64,000 nucleotides of DNA, from contig CABRXX010000007.1 in assembly GCA_902475025.1 (NCBI GenBank), forward strand, positions 4,952 to 68,951. The letters run 5' to 3'. This DNA is from Merdiplasma sp905207905 (GTDB taxonomy: Bacteria > Bacillota > Clostridia > Lachnospirales > Lachnospiraceae). This document shows, one piece after another, positions 16,892 to 24,705 of this stretch (positions are counted from its first letter, which is position 1; every line of letters begins with the position of its first letter). The notes beneath the pieces were generated by a model. That model worked only from the letters and a program-made list of their open reading frames with translations. It did no database searches and had not been told where the DNA came from. The translations under genes were made by a program, and so were the position numbers.

Positions 16892-18520
16892 TTATTTACC
16901 AGTGGCAGAATACGCGATATTCATGGCATGATCTCCGATCCGCTCCATTCCGATGAGAAAATCCATAAAAATCAGTCCAGCCTCCACAGAACAGCTCTGG
17001 GAAGACATACGCTCCACATGCTCTTCCTGATAAAGGATCTGCTTCCGGTCAATCTCATCCTCCAGAACTGATACCCGTTCCAGAAGGTCCTGCTTTCCGC
17101 TGGCAAAGATACGCAGAGAATCATCATAAATCTCCATCACATTCTCTTTCAGATCCATCATCTCTTTATATGCCTGCTCGGAAAAAACAATTCCCTTATC
17201 CCGCTTTCTCTGGGCAGCCTCCAGAATATTCACCGCATGATCTCCGATCCGCTCTATATCGATCACTGCATGGAACAAACTTCCGATCCGGTCAGCATCC
17301 CCAAGGGGCAGCTGCAGCTTATTCATCGCAATCAGATACTCTGTAATGCCCCTGCTTAAGAAATCCACATATTTCTCCCTGTTTTGCAGTACCTCTGCAT
17401 TTTCCAGATCATCGTCCAGAAGCGCATCCAGAGACAAATTCAGATTCTGGCGCACCATGTAAGCCATTCGCTCGATCTCTTTGATGGAATCTACCACTGC
17501 TGTAGATTCTTTATATTTTGTGCTCTTTCCTATGTACAAAAGCTTCCGCTCGTTCAGCGCCTCTGCCTCTGATGGAGCTCCCTCCGGGATCATCTTCTTT
17601 GACAGCGCTACCATCTGACTGGTAAAGGGAAGCAAGATCAGCGCCTGAATCACCTTAAACAGCGTATCCGCATTTGCCACAAACCGCTTGGCATTTCCCA
17701 CGCCGCTGATACCGGAGATCAGCCCGATCAGCCCATCCTTGGCAAACAGCATAATACCGGAAAACAGCACCACACCCACTGCATTAAACAGTACGTGAAT
17801 CAAAGCTGTGCGCTTTGCCTCTTTGTTGGAATGCATGGCAGACACCACTGCCGGAGTACAGGAGCCCACATTGGCACCTAAAATGAAATATACGCAGCTT
17901 GCCAGATCCACCAGACCGGAATCCGCCAGCAGCACCAGCACACTGACCGTAACAGAAGAACTCTGCACGACCACAGTCATCAAAAGTCCCAACAGCAGAG
18001 CAAATACCGGATTTCCCAGATAATGGAAGATCTTTACAATCTCCGGAAACTGATGCAAAGCACCCAATGCACCGGTCATCAGATTAATCCCTAAAAACAG
18101 GGCGCCGAAACCAAAGGTGACATCCGCTGCCTTCCGCAAAATAGGCCGCTTTCCGAAGGTGATAATGGCCGCTCCTGCAAAAATGATAAAAGGAGCGATT
18201 GCCGTCAGCTTCAGAGAGACCAGCTGGGAAGTGATGGTGGTTCCAATGTTGGCGCCAAAGGTAAGCCCTACTGACTGTTCCACCGTCATCAGTCCTGCGT
18301 TCACAAAGCTTACCTCCATAACCGTAGTGGCACCGGAGGACTGAATCACTGCCGTAAAAAAAGCTCCAAACAGCAACGCAATGTACTTGTTTTCTGTCAT
18401 TGACTTTAAAATGCCGTGGAGCCGCTCTCCCACCAGTTTCTGCAAACTTTCGCTCATAAACTTCATTCCGAACAAGAACAGGGCCAAGCCGCTGAGCAGT
18501 TCTGTTACCATGATATGCAT
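16892..18520 (-). CDS. Na+/phosphate cotransporter family protein with PhoU-like tail
   Basis: About 542 residues. Two Na_Pi_cotrans repeats carry the hallmark QSSGATT (near residue 57) and QSSSVTV motifs with eight or so membrane helices; residues after ~340 form a PhoU-like helical domain with repeated ERIGDHAVNI and ERIGDHAMNI. Family members import phosphate with sodium, or couple to PhoU signalling. ATG 18520 is chosen because GAGGAG lies nine bases upstream; the frame opens to 18697, through a non-coding hairpin. It is preceded by its own promoter and a long palindromic leader. Confidence 0.92.
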   Translation of the reverse strand: MHIMVTELLSGLALFLFGMKFMSESLQKLVGERLHGILKSMTENKYIALLFGAFFTAVIQSSGATTVMEVSFVNAGLMTVEQSVGLTFGANIGTTITSQLVSLKLTAIAPFIIFAGAAIITFGKRPILRKAADVTFGFGALFLGINLMTGALGALHQFPEIVKIFHYLGNPVFALLLGLLMTVVVQSSSVTVSVLVLLADSGLVDLASCVYFILGANVGSCTPAVVSAMHSNKEAKRTALIHVLFNAVGVVLFSGIMLFAKDGLIGLISGISGVGNAKRFVANADTLFKVIQALILLPFTSQMVALSKKMIPEGAPSEAEALNERKLLYIGKSTKYKESTAVVDSIKEIERMAYMVRQNLNLSLDALLDDDLENAEVLQNREKYVDFLSRGITEYLIAMNKLQLPLGDADRIGSLFHAVIDIERIGDHAVNILEAAQRKRDKGIVFSEQAYKEMMDLKENVMEIYDDSLRIFASGKQDLLERVSVLEDEIDRKQILYQEEHVERMSSQSCSVEAGLIFMDFLIGMERIGDHAMNIAYSATGK

Positions 18521-18627
18521 AATACCTGTCTCCTCATTTGTAAAAGCGATCTGCTTTTCTCTTAATGTAATCTTTGGGTGAAATCTTTCTATGATAGGAT
18601 GCGAAGATTTCTCTCTTCCCTGCAACC

Positions 18628-18738
18628 AGCATCCGTGTACATGGGACAATACGGTCAGAAAAAAGCCCACTTCGTTTCCTGTCTGTGCTGCTTTCACTCT
18701 TCATACGTCCACGTGCTGCCCTATGTACACGGATGCTA
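18628..18738. repeat. Palindromic element in the Na/Pi gene leader
   Basis: GCATCCGTGTACATGGG near 18630 and CCCTATGTACACGGATGC near 18719 form an inverted repeat of about 17 bp around a ~70-base loop. One arm plus 20 flanking bases recurs at 27467-27507. In the transcript it would form a long hairpin ahead of the Na/Pi gene. Confidence 0.75.
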
Positions 18739-18745
18739 TAGTTCT

Positions 18746-18774
18746 ATTATATACAAAAATGTCCCTTGCAACAA
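18746..18774 (-). promoter_or_regulatory. Promoter of the Na/Pi cotransporter gene, -35 inside the upstream terminator
   Basis: TTGTTG (18774-18769), 17-base spacer, TATAAT (18751-18746). The -35 is the loop of the hairpin that ends the sigma/anti-sigma operon. Confidence 0.65.
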
Positions 18775-18785
18775 GGGACATTTTA
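18755..18785 (-). terminator. Terminator of the sigma/anti-sigma operon
   Basis: AAAATGTCCCTTG / CAAGGGACATTTT, a 13-bp perfect stem with three-base loop and T-tail on the minus strand, about 50 bases past the anti-sigma-like stop. Confidence 0.88.
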
Positions 18786-18835
18786 CGAAACATTTATTCT
18801 AAACTTACACTTTTCTTACTTATTTTTTACAAAAC

Positions 18836-20827
18836 CTATGCATGACCCTGCAAAGATCCCAGGGAAGATATATAAGCCCCTGTCACAGCATCCATATAGA
18901 TGAGATCTTCCGTCTCCGGCTCCTCTTCCCCCCAGGAAGCAGGGCCCCTGAAGTTCCATACAGGGCGGTAAACCAGCCCTTCCTCTGTAAGCAATACATA
19001 ATACTCCAGGCGTATCTCACGGATCACCGTATCTTTCTCAATACAAGAAATCTCTCCCAGCTCTACATACTGTCCCAGTCTTTCCAGGATCTCTTCCATG
19101 GGAAGCAAGTCTGTCTGTTCTTTCTTTTCTGTCTTCAGCTTTAAGGGCAGAATCGCCGCTGCAATTTTGTCTCCTTCCAGGGTAAAGGTTCCAAAGGCAA
19201 ACCACTGAGACGCTTCTGCCAGAGGAAGGCCTTCCAGCTTTGGCTGTATCAGATAGGTACTGCCCTCACTATAGGGCGCCTGGTATACGCTGCCTTCCAT
19301 TCCTATTTCCTCCAGAAATTCCCGGCAGATTTTTATTCCTTCTTCCTCCGATACCGGCTCCGGAAGCGTTTCTGCTTTTTTACTTTCTGTATTCTCATAA
19401 AACTGTCTGTCAAAGCTTATACTTACATGACCGTTCCCGTCCTGGGAAATCCAGCTGGCCAAGTCGTATTCTTCCTCCTGCTCTCTCCAGCCCTCCCCCA
19501 TCTCTTCCGAATAAAGTCCTTGCAGAAGATCCGGCGAACAGAAAGAAGCCCTGACCGTTCCTGTGTACACAACATCCTCTGCCTTAGAAACAGAGGCATC
19601 TATATTCAGAGAATACTCCGATCCATTCAGGATGCAGGATACTCTGGAGTCTTCGATCCCCTCCCTGTTTTCTGCTTCCTTTGATTTTTTCCCATCGGTC
19701 TTGTCTGCGTCAGATTCCGGCGTCTCTGTGGCTTCTAACGTTTCTGTATCTTTCATCTCTTCTGTGTATTCTATCGTTTCTGCGCTTTCTTCCTTCTCTG
19801 ATTGTTCCTCCCCTTCCACGGGATTGTTCTGACCTTCCTGATCCTCCAGAACCGGCAGATACTGCGTCTGATCCAAAGCTGCGTATCGCTCCAGTGTTTC
19901 TCTTGCTTCCTGATCCAGTTTCAGTTTCATCGTCAGCTTCTGAGGCGTATAGCCGGCTGTCGCCTCCCGCCCGGAAAGAGGATAAATCTTAAGACCGTCC
20001 ATCTTTTCTACCTGCTTTTCTAATTCCGGCATCTCTGTAAAATCATAGATTTTTTTATGGTCAAAAGCAAATGTAAGCTCTGGATACAGCTTCCGGTACG
20101 CCTCCTCATCTTCCCAGATATACCAGATACTTCCCTCATATTTCGGCTCTGCCACCACCTGCATTTCCACCGTCACCTGCTCCGGCTGGCCAAGAGCCTT
20201 TGCATCTGTCCGGCTGGCCAGCTGCAGCCTTCCAAAATAGATCCCCGGTTCCTCTGTCTTGGCAAATCCCATCACAGCGCTGTCGTAGCCGTTAATGCTT
20301 CCATGATCTTTAAGATACAGCTCATAAGCCCCGGCTTCCTCCGAAGCTTCCATAAGCATCCACACTTCCGTTCCTGTAAAGCAGGCCTGAGTCACTTTCA
20401 AAACAGGCTCCTGCCAGTGTTTTTCCATAGCAACCCCCTCCATCCCAGGGGTATGCTCTCTATCTTCTGCCTGCTGCACCGGTTCCACTTCCATCAGCAT
20501 CTCTACATCCTCAGACTCATATCCTCTCTGTTCCAAATATTCATGGAGCAGGCTGCTGCCGGCAGCCATCGCCACTGTTCCAAAGGCCATCAGGGCTGCT
20601 GCCAGACAAAGGGCTCGCCATCTTCGTCCCCTATTTTTTCTGCCCGATTCCTTCCTTTCTCCGGCCTTTGTGGCTGCCAAAGCTCGATCTTCCTTCTCCT
20701 CTCTCTTCGTCCCCGCTTCTTCTTGTTCTCTTTCCTGCATCTGCGCCTGCACTGCCCGCCTTACGGTATCCCTGAAAGAATCCGGTGTCTTCGGATAATC
20801 ATCCCAGCTTGACTTTCCTATTCTCAT
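18836..20827 (-). CDS. Single-pass membrane protein paired with ECF sigma factor; probable anti-sigma factor
   Basis: 663 residues. A cytosolic N-terminus (about 1-70, with many acidic and basic residues) is followed by one membrane helix near residues 71-90 (LCLAAALMAFGTVAMAAGSS) and a long extracytoplasmic region. The start MRIGKSSWDDYPKTPDSFRD resembles DUF4179-type proteins encoded beside clostridial ECF sigma factors. A low-complexity acidic stretch lies near 340-405. The ATG is one base beyond the sigma factor stop, so the pair is co-translated; sequestering that sigma factor is inferred from the arrangement. No zinc ZAS motif is present. Confidence 0.8.
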   Translation of the reverse strand: MRIGKSSWDDYPKTPDSFRDTVRRAVQAQMQEREQEEAGTKREEKEDRALAATKAGERKESGRKNRGRRWRALCLAAALMAFGTVAMAAGSSLLHEYLEQRGYESEDVEMLMEVEPVQQAEDREHTPGMEGVAMEKHWQEPVLKVTQACFTGTEVWMLMEASEEAGAYELYLKDHGSINGYDSAVMGFAKTEEPGIYFGRLQLASRTDAKALGQPEQVTVEMQVVAEPKYEGSIWYIWEDEEAYRKLYPELTFAFDHKKIYDFTEMPELEKQVEKMDGLKIYPLSGREATAGYTPQKLTMKLKLDQEARETLERYAALDQTQYLPVLEDQEGQNNPVEGEEQSEKEESAETIEYTEEMKDTETLEATETPESDADKTDGKKSKEAENREGIEDSRVSCILNGSEYSLNIDASVSKAEDVVYTGTVRASFCSPDLLQGLYSEEMGEGWREQEEEYDLASWISQDGNGHVSISFDRQFYENTESKKAETLPEPVSEEEGIKICREFLEEIGMEGSVYQAPYSEGSTYLIQPKLEGLPLAEASQWFAFGTFTLEGDKIAAAILPLKLKTEKKEQTDLLPMEEILERLGQYVELGEISCIEKDTVIREIRLEYYVLLTEEGLVYRPVWNFRGPASWGEEEPETEDLIYMDAVTGAYISSLGSLQGHA

Positions 20828-20828
20828 A

Positions 20829-21401
20829 TCAGCTTACCTCCTCCATATTTTTTCTTAATTTCTGTCTGCCTCTGGACAACCAGCTTTTTACCGTATTCTC
20901 TGTACTCTTCAAAATATCTGCGATCTCCCGAATGGAATACCCTTCTTTATAAAACAGGATCAAAGGAATGCGATATTTCTCTTCTATCTGAAACAACGCC
21001 TCATATAGACTGCTGTATTCCTGCTGCTGCGTATCTGCCCATACGCTCTCATAAAATTCTGACTCCTGCCCGCCGTCACACCAGTCCTTCCTGCAGTTCC
21101 CTCCTTTGCCGCCGCACGGGCTGTTCCTCCTTTGCCGCGCCGTATCTTGCCAACCTTCCTCCATAGGCACAAACCGCTTTCTCTGACGCAGCACCCGATA
21201 GCATTCATGAATCAGGATCCGAATTAACCAGGTTTTCCCATAGCAGTCCTGTCGAAGATCTGGCAGCTTGGCAAAACCAATGCTGACCGCTTCCCATACT
21301 GCATCCTCGCAGTCGCTGTCATTTTTTAAAATGCCCTTTGCCACCCGGTACAAACTGTCTGTAGAATCCAGAACCAGATCTGCAAATGCCTCCTTTGTCA
21401 T
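20829..21401 (-). CDS. ECF-type RNA polymerase sigma factor
   Basis: 190 residues. Region 2 (SLYRVAKGILKNDSDCEDAV, TWLIRILIHECYRVLRQRKR) and region 4 (YRIPLILFYKEGYSIREIAD, STENTVKSWLSRGRQKLRK) are clear. The linker between them (about 85-120) is long and contains a glycine/cysteine-rich stretch (PCGGKGGNCRKDWCDGG), unusual for the family. It directs transcription of a small regulon; signal unknown. ATG 21401 has GGGAGG upstream. Preceded by a likely self-regulated promoter. Confidence 0.93.
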   Translation of the reverse strand: MTKEAFADLVLDSTDSLYRVAKGILKNDSDCEDAVWEAVSIGFAKLPDLRQDCYGKTWLIRILIHECYRVLRQRKRFVPMEEGWQDTARQRRNSPCGGKGGNCRKDWCDGGQESEFYESVWADTQQQEYSSLYEALFQIEEKYRIPLILFYKEGYSIREIADILKSTENTVKSWLSRGRQKLRKNMEEVS

Positions 21402-21431
21402 GTCTCTCCGCCTCCCTTCCGTCCTTTACCT

Positions 21432-21462
21432 ATTAGAGTTTTCTTCTTTCCGGGAGGTTGCA
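21432..21462 (-). promoter_or_regulatory. Likely ECF-dependent (autoregulatory) promoter
   Basis: TGCAACC (21462-21456), 17-base spacer, CTCTAAT (21438-21432), about 30 bases before the sigma gene. AAC-containing -35 boxes are typical of ECF promoters. Confidence 0.5.
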
Positions 21463-21571
21463 AAATAATCCAGGAAAAATCACCGATAAGCCCCAACGGA
21501 TTCCTAAATCTTTATAACAAAATCGCCGGCTCACAAAAAAGAAACGCCGCTTCGTTCCCCAGCCAAGACAG

Positions 21572-21594
21572 AAAAAAACTGCCCTCCAGCAGTC
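21572..21594 (-). terminator. Terminator after rplT
   Basis: ACTGC/GCAGT hairpin with TTTTTTT tail on the minus strand, about 60 bases past the rplT stop. Short stem. Confidence 0.6.
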
Positions 21595-21654
21595 GGTTTT
21601 CCCCTTCTGCAAAAGGACAGCTTTTTTATTTTCTTATTTTTATGTTTCCGGTAA

Positions 21655-22011
21655 TTATGCCTGATTTGCCTTTGCGATCTCAGCCAGAGCGGTGAATCCA
21701 GCTGCATCATTTACTGCCATGTCAGCCAGAACTTTTCTGTTCAGCTCTACGCCGGCATTCTTCAGACCAAACATAAATCTGCTGTAGGAAAGTCCGTTCA
21801 TGCGGGCTGCTGCGTTGATACGAGCGATCCACAGCTGTCTGAACTGACGCTTTCTCTCTTTTCTGCCTGCGTAGGAGCTGGTCAGAGCTCTCATAACAGA
21901 CTGTTTTGCTACTCTATACTGTTTGGATCTGGCTCCTCTGTAACCTTTTGCCAGTTTCAATACACGATTATGTTTTTTCTTAGCGTTTAAGCCGCCTTTA
22001 ATTCTTGCCAT
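21655..22011 (-). CDS. rplT: 50S ribosomal protein L20
   Basis: 118 residues, standard length, starting MARIKGGLNAKKKHNRVLKL. It binds 23S rRNA early in assembly and, in Firmicutes, represses its own operon by binding the leader. AAGGAGG precedes the ATG; rpmI ends 25 bases upstream. Confidence 0.98.
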   Translation of the reverse strand: MARIKGGLNAKKKHNRVLKLAKGYRGARSKQYRVAKQSVMRALTSSYAGRKERKRQFRQLWIARINAAARMNGLSYSRFMFGLKNAGVELNRKVLADMAVNDAAGFTALAEIAKANQA

Positions 22012-22036
22012 GTCTTATTTCCTCCTTCGTCTACTC

Positions 22037-22234
22037 TTATAAATAGGGCAGAATCTTCTTCATATTCTTTGCATTTGTTACATCAGTGATGGTTGACTTT
22101 CTAAGATTTCTCTTTCTCTTAGTAGATTTCTTGGTTAAGATATGGCTCTTATAAGCTTTATTTCTTTTTAACAAACCGGTTCCGGTTGTTTTGAAACGTT
22201 TTGCAGCCGCTCTGCTGGTTTTCATTTTAGGCAT
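22037..22234 (-). CDS. rpmI: 50S ribosomal protein L35
   Basis: 65 basic residues starting MPKMKTSRAAAKRFKTTGTG, typical L35. AAGGAGG lies just before the ATG. Middle gene of infC-rpmI-rplT. Confidence 0.98.
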   Translation of the reverse strand: MPKMKTSRAAAKRFKTTGTGLLKRNKAYKSHILTKKSTKRKRNLRKSTITDVTNAKNMKKILPYL

Positions 22235-22268
22235 AATGATTATCCTCCTTATATTTCAATCATTTGTT

Positions 22269-22775
22269 TTAACGCTTTTCAGACAAAAATATGGTCAGGC
22301 TTCTGCCTTCCTGCTTAATTGGCTTATCAATCACAGCCACATCCTCAACAGCTTTGGCAAAATCCTCCAGGATATGTCTGCTGGCCTGCATATGCGCCAT
22401 CTCACGTCCTCTGAACCGGAGACTTACCTTCACCTTATTTCCCTTCTGCAGAAACTTTCTGGCGCTGCTCATCTTCGTATTCAGATCATTCACATCAATG
22501 TTTGGTGAAAGACGCACTTCTTTCACTTCAATTACCTTCTGCTTTTTCTTGGCCTCTTTTTCTTTTCTGGCCATCTCGTAGCGGTACTTTCCGTAATCAA
22601 TAATTTTGCAAACAGGGGGCTTTGCTCCTGGGGCAATCTTGACCAAATCAAGCTCTGCTTCCCGGGCCAGCTTCATGGCCTCTTTGGATGACATAATTCC
22701 CAACTGTTCTCCATTTTCCCCAATCAGACGGATCTCTTTATCTCTGATCTGTTCGTTAATCATTAACTCGCTAAT
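22269..22775 (-). CDS. infC: Translation initiation factor IF-3
   Basis: About 168 residues with the IF3 N domain (INEQIRDKEIRLIGENGEQL) and C domain (ending in LIFLS-like residues, with KVSLRFRGREMAH). IF-3 binds the 30S subunit and discriminates against non-canonical starts. The first ATG is at 22763, but GGAGG (22789-22785) lies 21 bases before it, too far. An in-frame ATT at 22775 sits nine bases after GGAGG, giving ISEL before MINEQ. An AUU start, known in E. coli infC for autocontrol, is the best explanation and I use it here; ATG 22763 is the alternative. Confidence 0.96.
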   Translation of the reverse strand: MSELMINEQIRDKEIRLIGENGEQLGIMSSKEAMKLAREAELDLVKIAPGAKPPVCKIIDYGKYRYEMARKEKEAKKKQKVIEVKEVRLSPNIDVNDLNTKMSSARKFLQKGNKVKVSLRFRGREMAHMQASRHILEDFAKAVEDVAVIDKPIKQEGRSLTIFLSEKR

Positions 22776-22936
22776 AGTCGTGCACCTCCATACATTGACA
22801 TAAAATAAAAGTGGACAGCACAGCTATCCACCATAATACGCCTATAGAAAGAATCGTTTCTATCTTCGATATGAACCGCGGGTCACACATCTGTGCCTGG
22901 GTGAGAGTGGATACTCTGCTTTCCTGTTCTAATAAC
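22776..22936 (-). promoter_or_regulatory. infC-rpmI-rplT leader with attenuator (L20-leader-like)
   Basis: About 160 bases of untranslated leader. A 9-bp hairpin GTGGATAGC/GCTGTCCAC (22831-22811) followed by TTTTATTTT is a clear intrinsic terminator. An upstream GTATCCAC (near 22907-22914) can pair with the hairpin's GTGGATA arm, offering an antiterminator. This matches the L20 leader type of Firmicutes, where L20 binding promotes termination. The assignment to L20 is from gene context. Confidence 0.78.
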
Positions 22937-22943
22937 CTTATTT

Positions 22944-22972
22944 ACTTTACCACGGAAAGCCCTCTCTGTCAA
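22944..22972 (-). promoter_or_regulatory. infC operon promoter
   Basis: Perfect TTGACA (22972-22967), 17-base spacer, TAAAGT (22949-22944). It lies immediately past the amidohydrolase stop at 22976. Confidence 0.75.
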
Positions 22973-22975
22973 CGG

Positions 22976-23869
22976 TTATTTTACAAATCTGATGAAATTC
23001 TCACCCATAACCTTTCCCCACTCTTCCCTGGTCAGCCCCGCATGTTCCCGGATATCTTCAATAAACAGAGACAGATTTGCCTCCCTGCATTTTCCCGGAT
23101 ACAACAGCAGTGGAAAATCACTGCCATAGAGCAGACGATCCGGCCCGATCATCGTAATCACTGCCCGAATGCTTCGGATATCATACAGAAGCGGATTCGT
23201 AGCAAAGTCATACCGCACATTTCCAAAAGCACGACGGTATCTGGGATTCATTTCATAAAAAGGAAGGCCGCCGCCCATATGAGCCAGAATCAGCTTTACA
23301 TCCGGTTCTTTCCGAACCAGCTCCGCCAAAGGCGCCAGCGGTGTCATATCCTTGCCTGCATACTGATGGCCCACCGGCTCTCCGCAGTGGATACACACCG
23401 GAAGATCCAGCCTTTTTGCGCAGTGCAGCACCTCCAGAAAATCCGGGTCCTCAAAATCGTAGCCATTGCCTCCCGGCCCCAGTTCTCCCACGCCGGAAAA
23501 GCCAAGCTTTGCGCACCGTTCTATCTCTGCCAGGGCTTCCTCCCCGAATTTGGGATTCACAGCAGCAAATCCCTTCAGACGGTCCGGATACTTTTTTATG
23601 GCATCCGCCATATAGTCATTATGTAAACGCATCAGCCCGGGATCGTTCCAGTACCAGCCCTGCATGGCCAGCCCCCAGACACCGGCCTCATCCGCACAGG
23701 CTAAGGCTTCCTCCAGATTAACCCAGGCTTCTTCCGTACCTTTGCCGTTGGCCGGTTTTCTGGTAAGATTGGCAAAGGTTTCATCCATGGCAGCATATTT
23801 ATCCCAATTCTGATAAATCTCCGGCGGAAACAGATGCACATGGCTGTCCCAGATCTGCATTTTATCCAT
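22976..23869 (-). CDS. Amidohydrolase family (amidohydrolase 2-type) metal-dependent hydrolase
   Basis: 297 residues of a TIM-barrel hydrolase: DSHVHLF near the N-terminus supplies two metal-binding histidines; CIHCGEP, ILAHMGGG and YGSDFP supply the later His and Asp. The PF04909 group includes decarboxylases and lactonases; the substrate here is unknown. ATG 23869 has AGGGAGG eight bases upstream. No partner gene is adjacent; it precedes the infC operon in the same direction. Confidence 0.87.
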   Translation of the reverse strand: MDKMQIWDSHVHLFPPEIYQNWDKYAAMDETFANLTRKPANGKGTEEAWVNLEEALACADEAGVWGLAMQGWYWNDPGLMRLHNDYMADAIKKYPDRLKGFAAVNPKFGEEALAEIERCAKLGFSGVGELGPGGNGYDFEDPDFLEVLHCAKRLDLPVCIHCGEPVGHQYAGKDMTPLAPLAELVRKEPDVKLILAHMGGGLPFYEMNPRYRRAFGNVRYDFATNPLLYDIRSIRAVITMIGPDRLLYGSDFPLLLYPGKCREANLSLFIEDIREHAGLTREEWGKVMGENFIRFVK

Positions 23870-24112
23870 AAAAACAACCTCCCTAGTCGCTATGTAACTG
23901 CCGCAGAAACATTTCTCATCCTGAAACTTTCCTGTTCTTAAGTCCTGTTTCCGCGGCCCTTTCTTCTCTCAGCTGTCACAGGCAGATATCGAACGCGGAA
24001 GTTTCCGCCCCCGGCAGCCCAAGGCCTCTGCCCCTGACTTTCCCGGAACCTTTGATTCCTGTATTCCTTCCGCCTGTTTCTTGATCCTTTTAGCTTTTAC
24101 GGTTCCTGCTTT

Positions 24113-24436
24113 TTACTGCTCCCGCTTCTGCTCAAAGGTAACGCACTCTGTCTCCTTCACCACAGCAGCCCCGGCGCCTGCGATCGTAACTTTGCCTGCC
24201 ATACATTCCATATTTTCATTGTAAACGCATTGAGTCGCCTTACAGTCTACCTGGATATCCTGATTGGCAGTCCCCATGGAACTTTGAGCGCTGTCCATTC
24301 TCCGCTCGCAAAAACTCTCACAGCAGGTATCCTGGCATTTCACAGCTTCCTCTCCACCCACCATGATATCGCCTTTCCCGCAGTACATAGCATGATTGTA
24401 AACACAATTTTGTACAGAACAAATTAAAGATGGCAT
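24113..24436 (-). CDS. DUF1540 protein with two cysteine-rich repeats
   Basis: 107 residues with two copies of a roughly 40-residue cysteine motif: CSVQNCVYNHAMYC...CQDTCCESF and CKATQCVYNENMEC...ECVTF. DUF1540 proteins are small, cysteine-rich and common in spore-forming Clostridia; a metal-binding role is suspected but unproven. AGGAG lies eight bases before ATG 24436. The 240-base gap downstream (23870-24112) shows no feature. Confidence 0.88.
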   Translation of the reverse strand: MPSLICSVQNCVYNHAMYCGKGDIMVGGEEAVKCQDTCCESFCERRMDSAQSSMGTANQDIQVDCKATQCVYNENMECMAGKVTIAGAGAAVVKETECVTFEQKREQ

Positions 24437-24487
24437 TTACCATTCTCCTTTCTATTGCTGAAAAATTTGAAATCCCCGGTAAAAAGA

Positions 24488-24571
24488 GGATATTGCAAAA
24501 TACGAATTCCGGTGGATTTTCGGTGAAAAATCACCCGAAAGGGTACCGCCGGAGGTATTTTGCAACATTCC
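24488..24571. repeat. Repeat family 2, copy 2b (84-bp palindrome)
   Basis: GGATATTGCAAAATACGAAT ... GGTATTTTGCAACATTCC, with inner CCGGTGGA / ACCGCCGG and CGGTGA / TCACCCG pairings. Same arms as the element at 40671. Non-coding, between the DUF1540 gene and thrS. Confidence 0.85.
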
Positions 24572-24705
24572 CTCCGCCTGCCTCTTTTCCGGATCAGCCG
24601 CCGTATTCAGCCATCCAGGGCTGCCATTCCGGGCTGCAGGCTTCTATCCCGGTTTTCTATAGTATCTGCCATCTTTAAAATTTTATTCAACTGCTCTTTT
24701 CTTTT

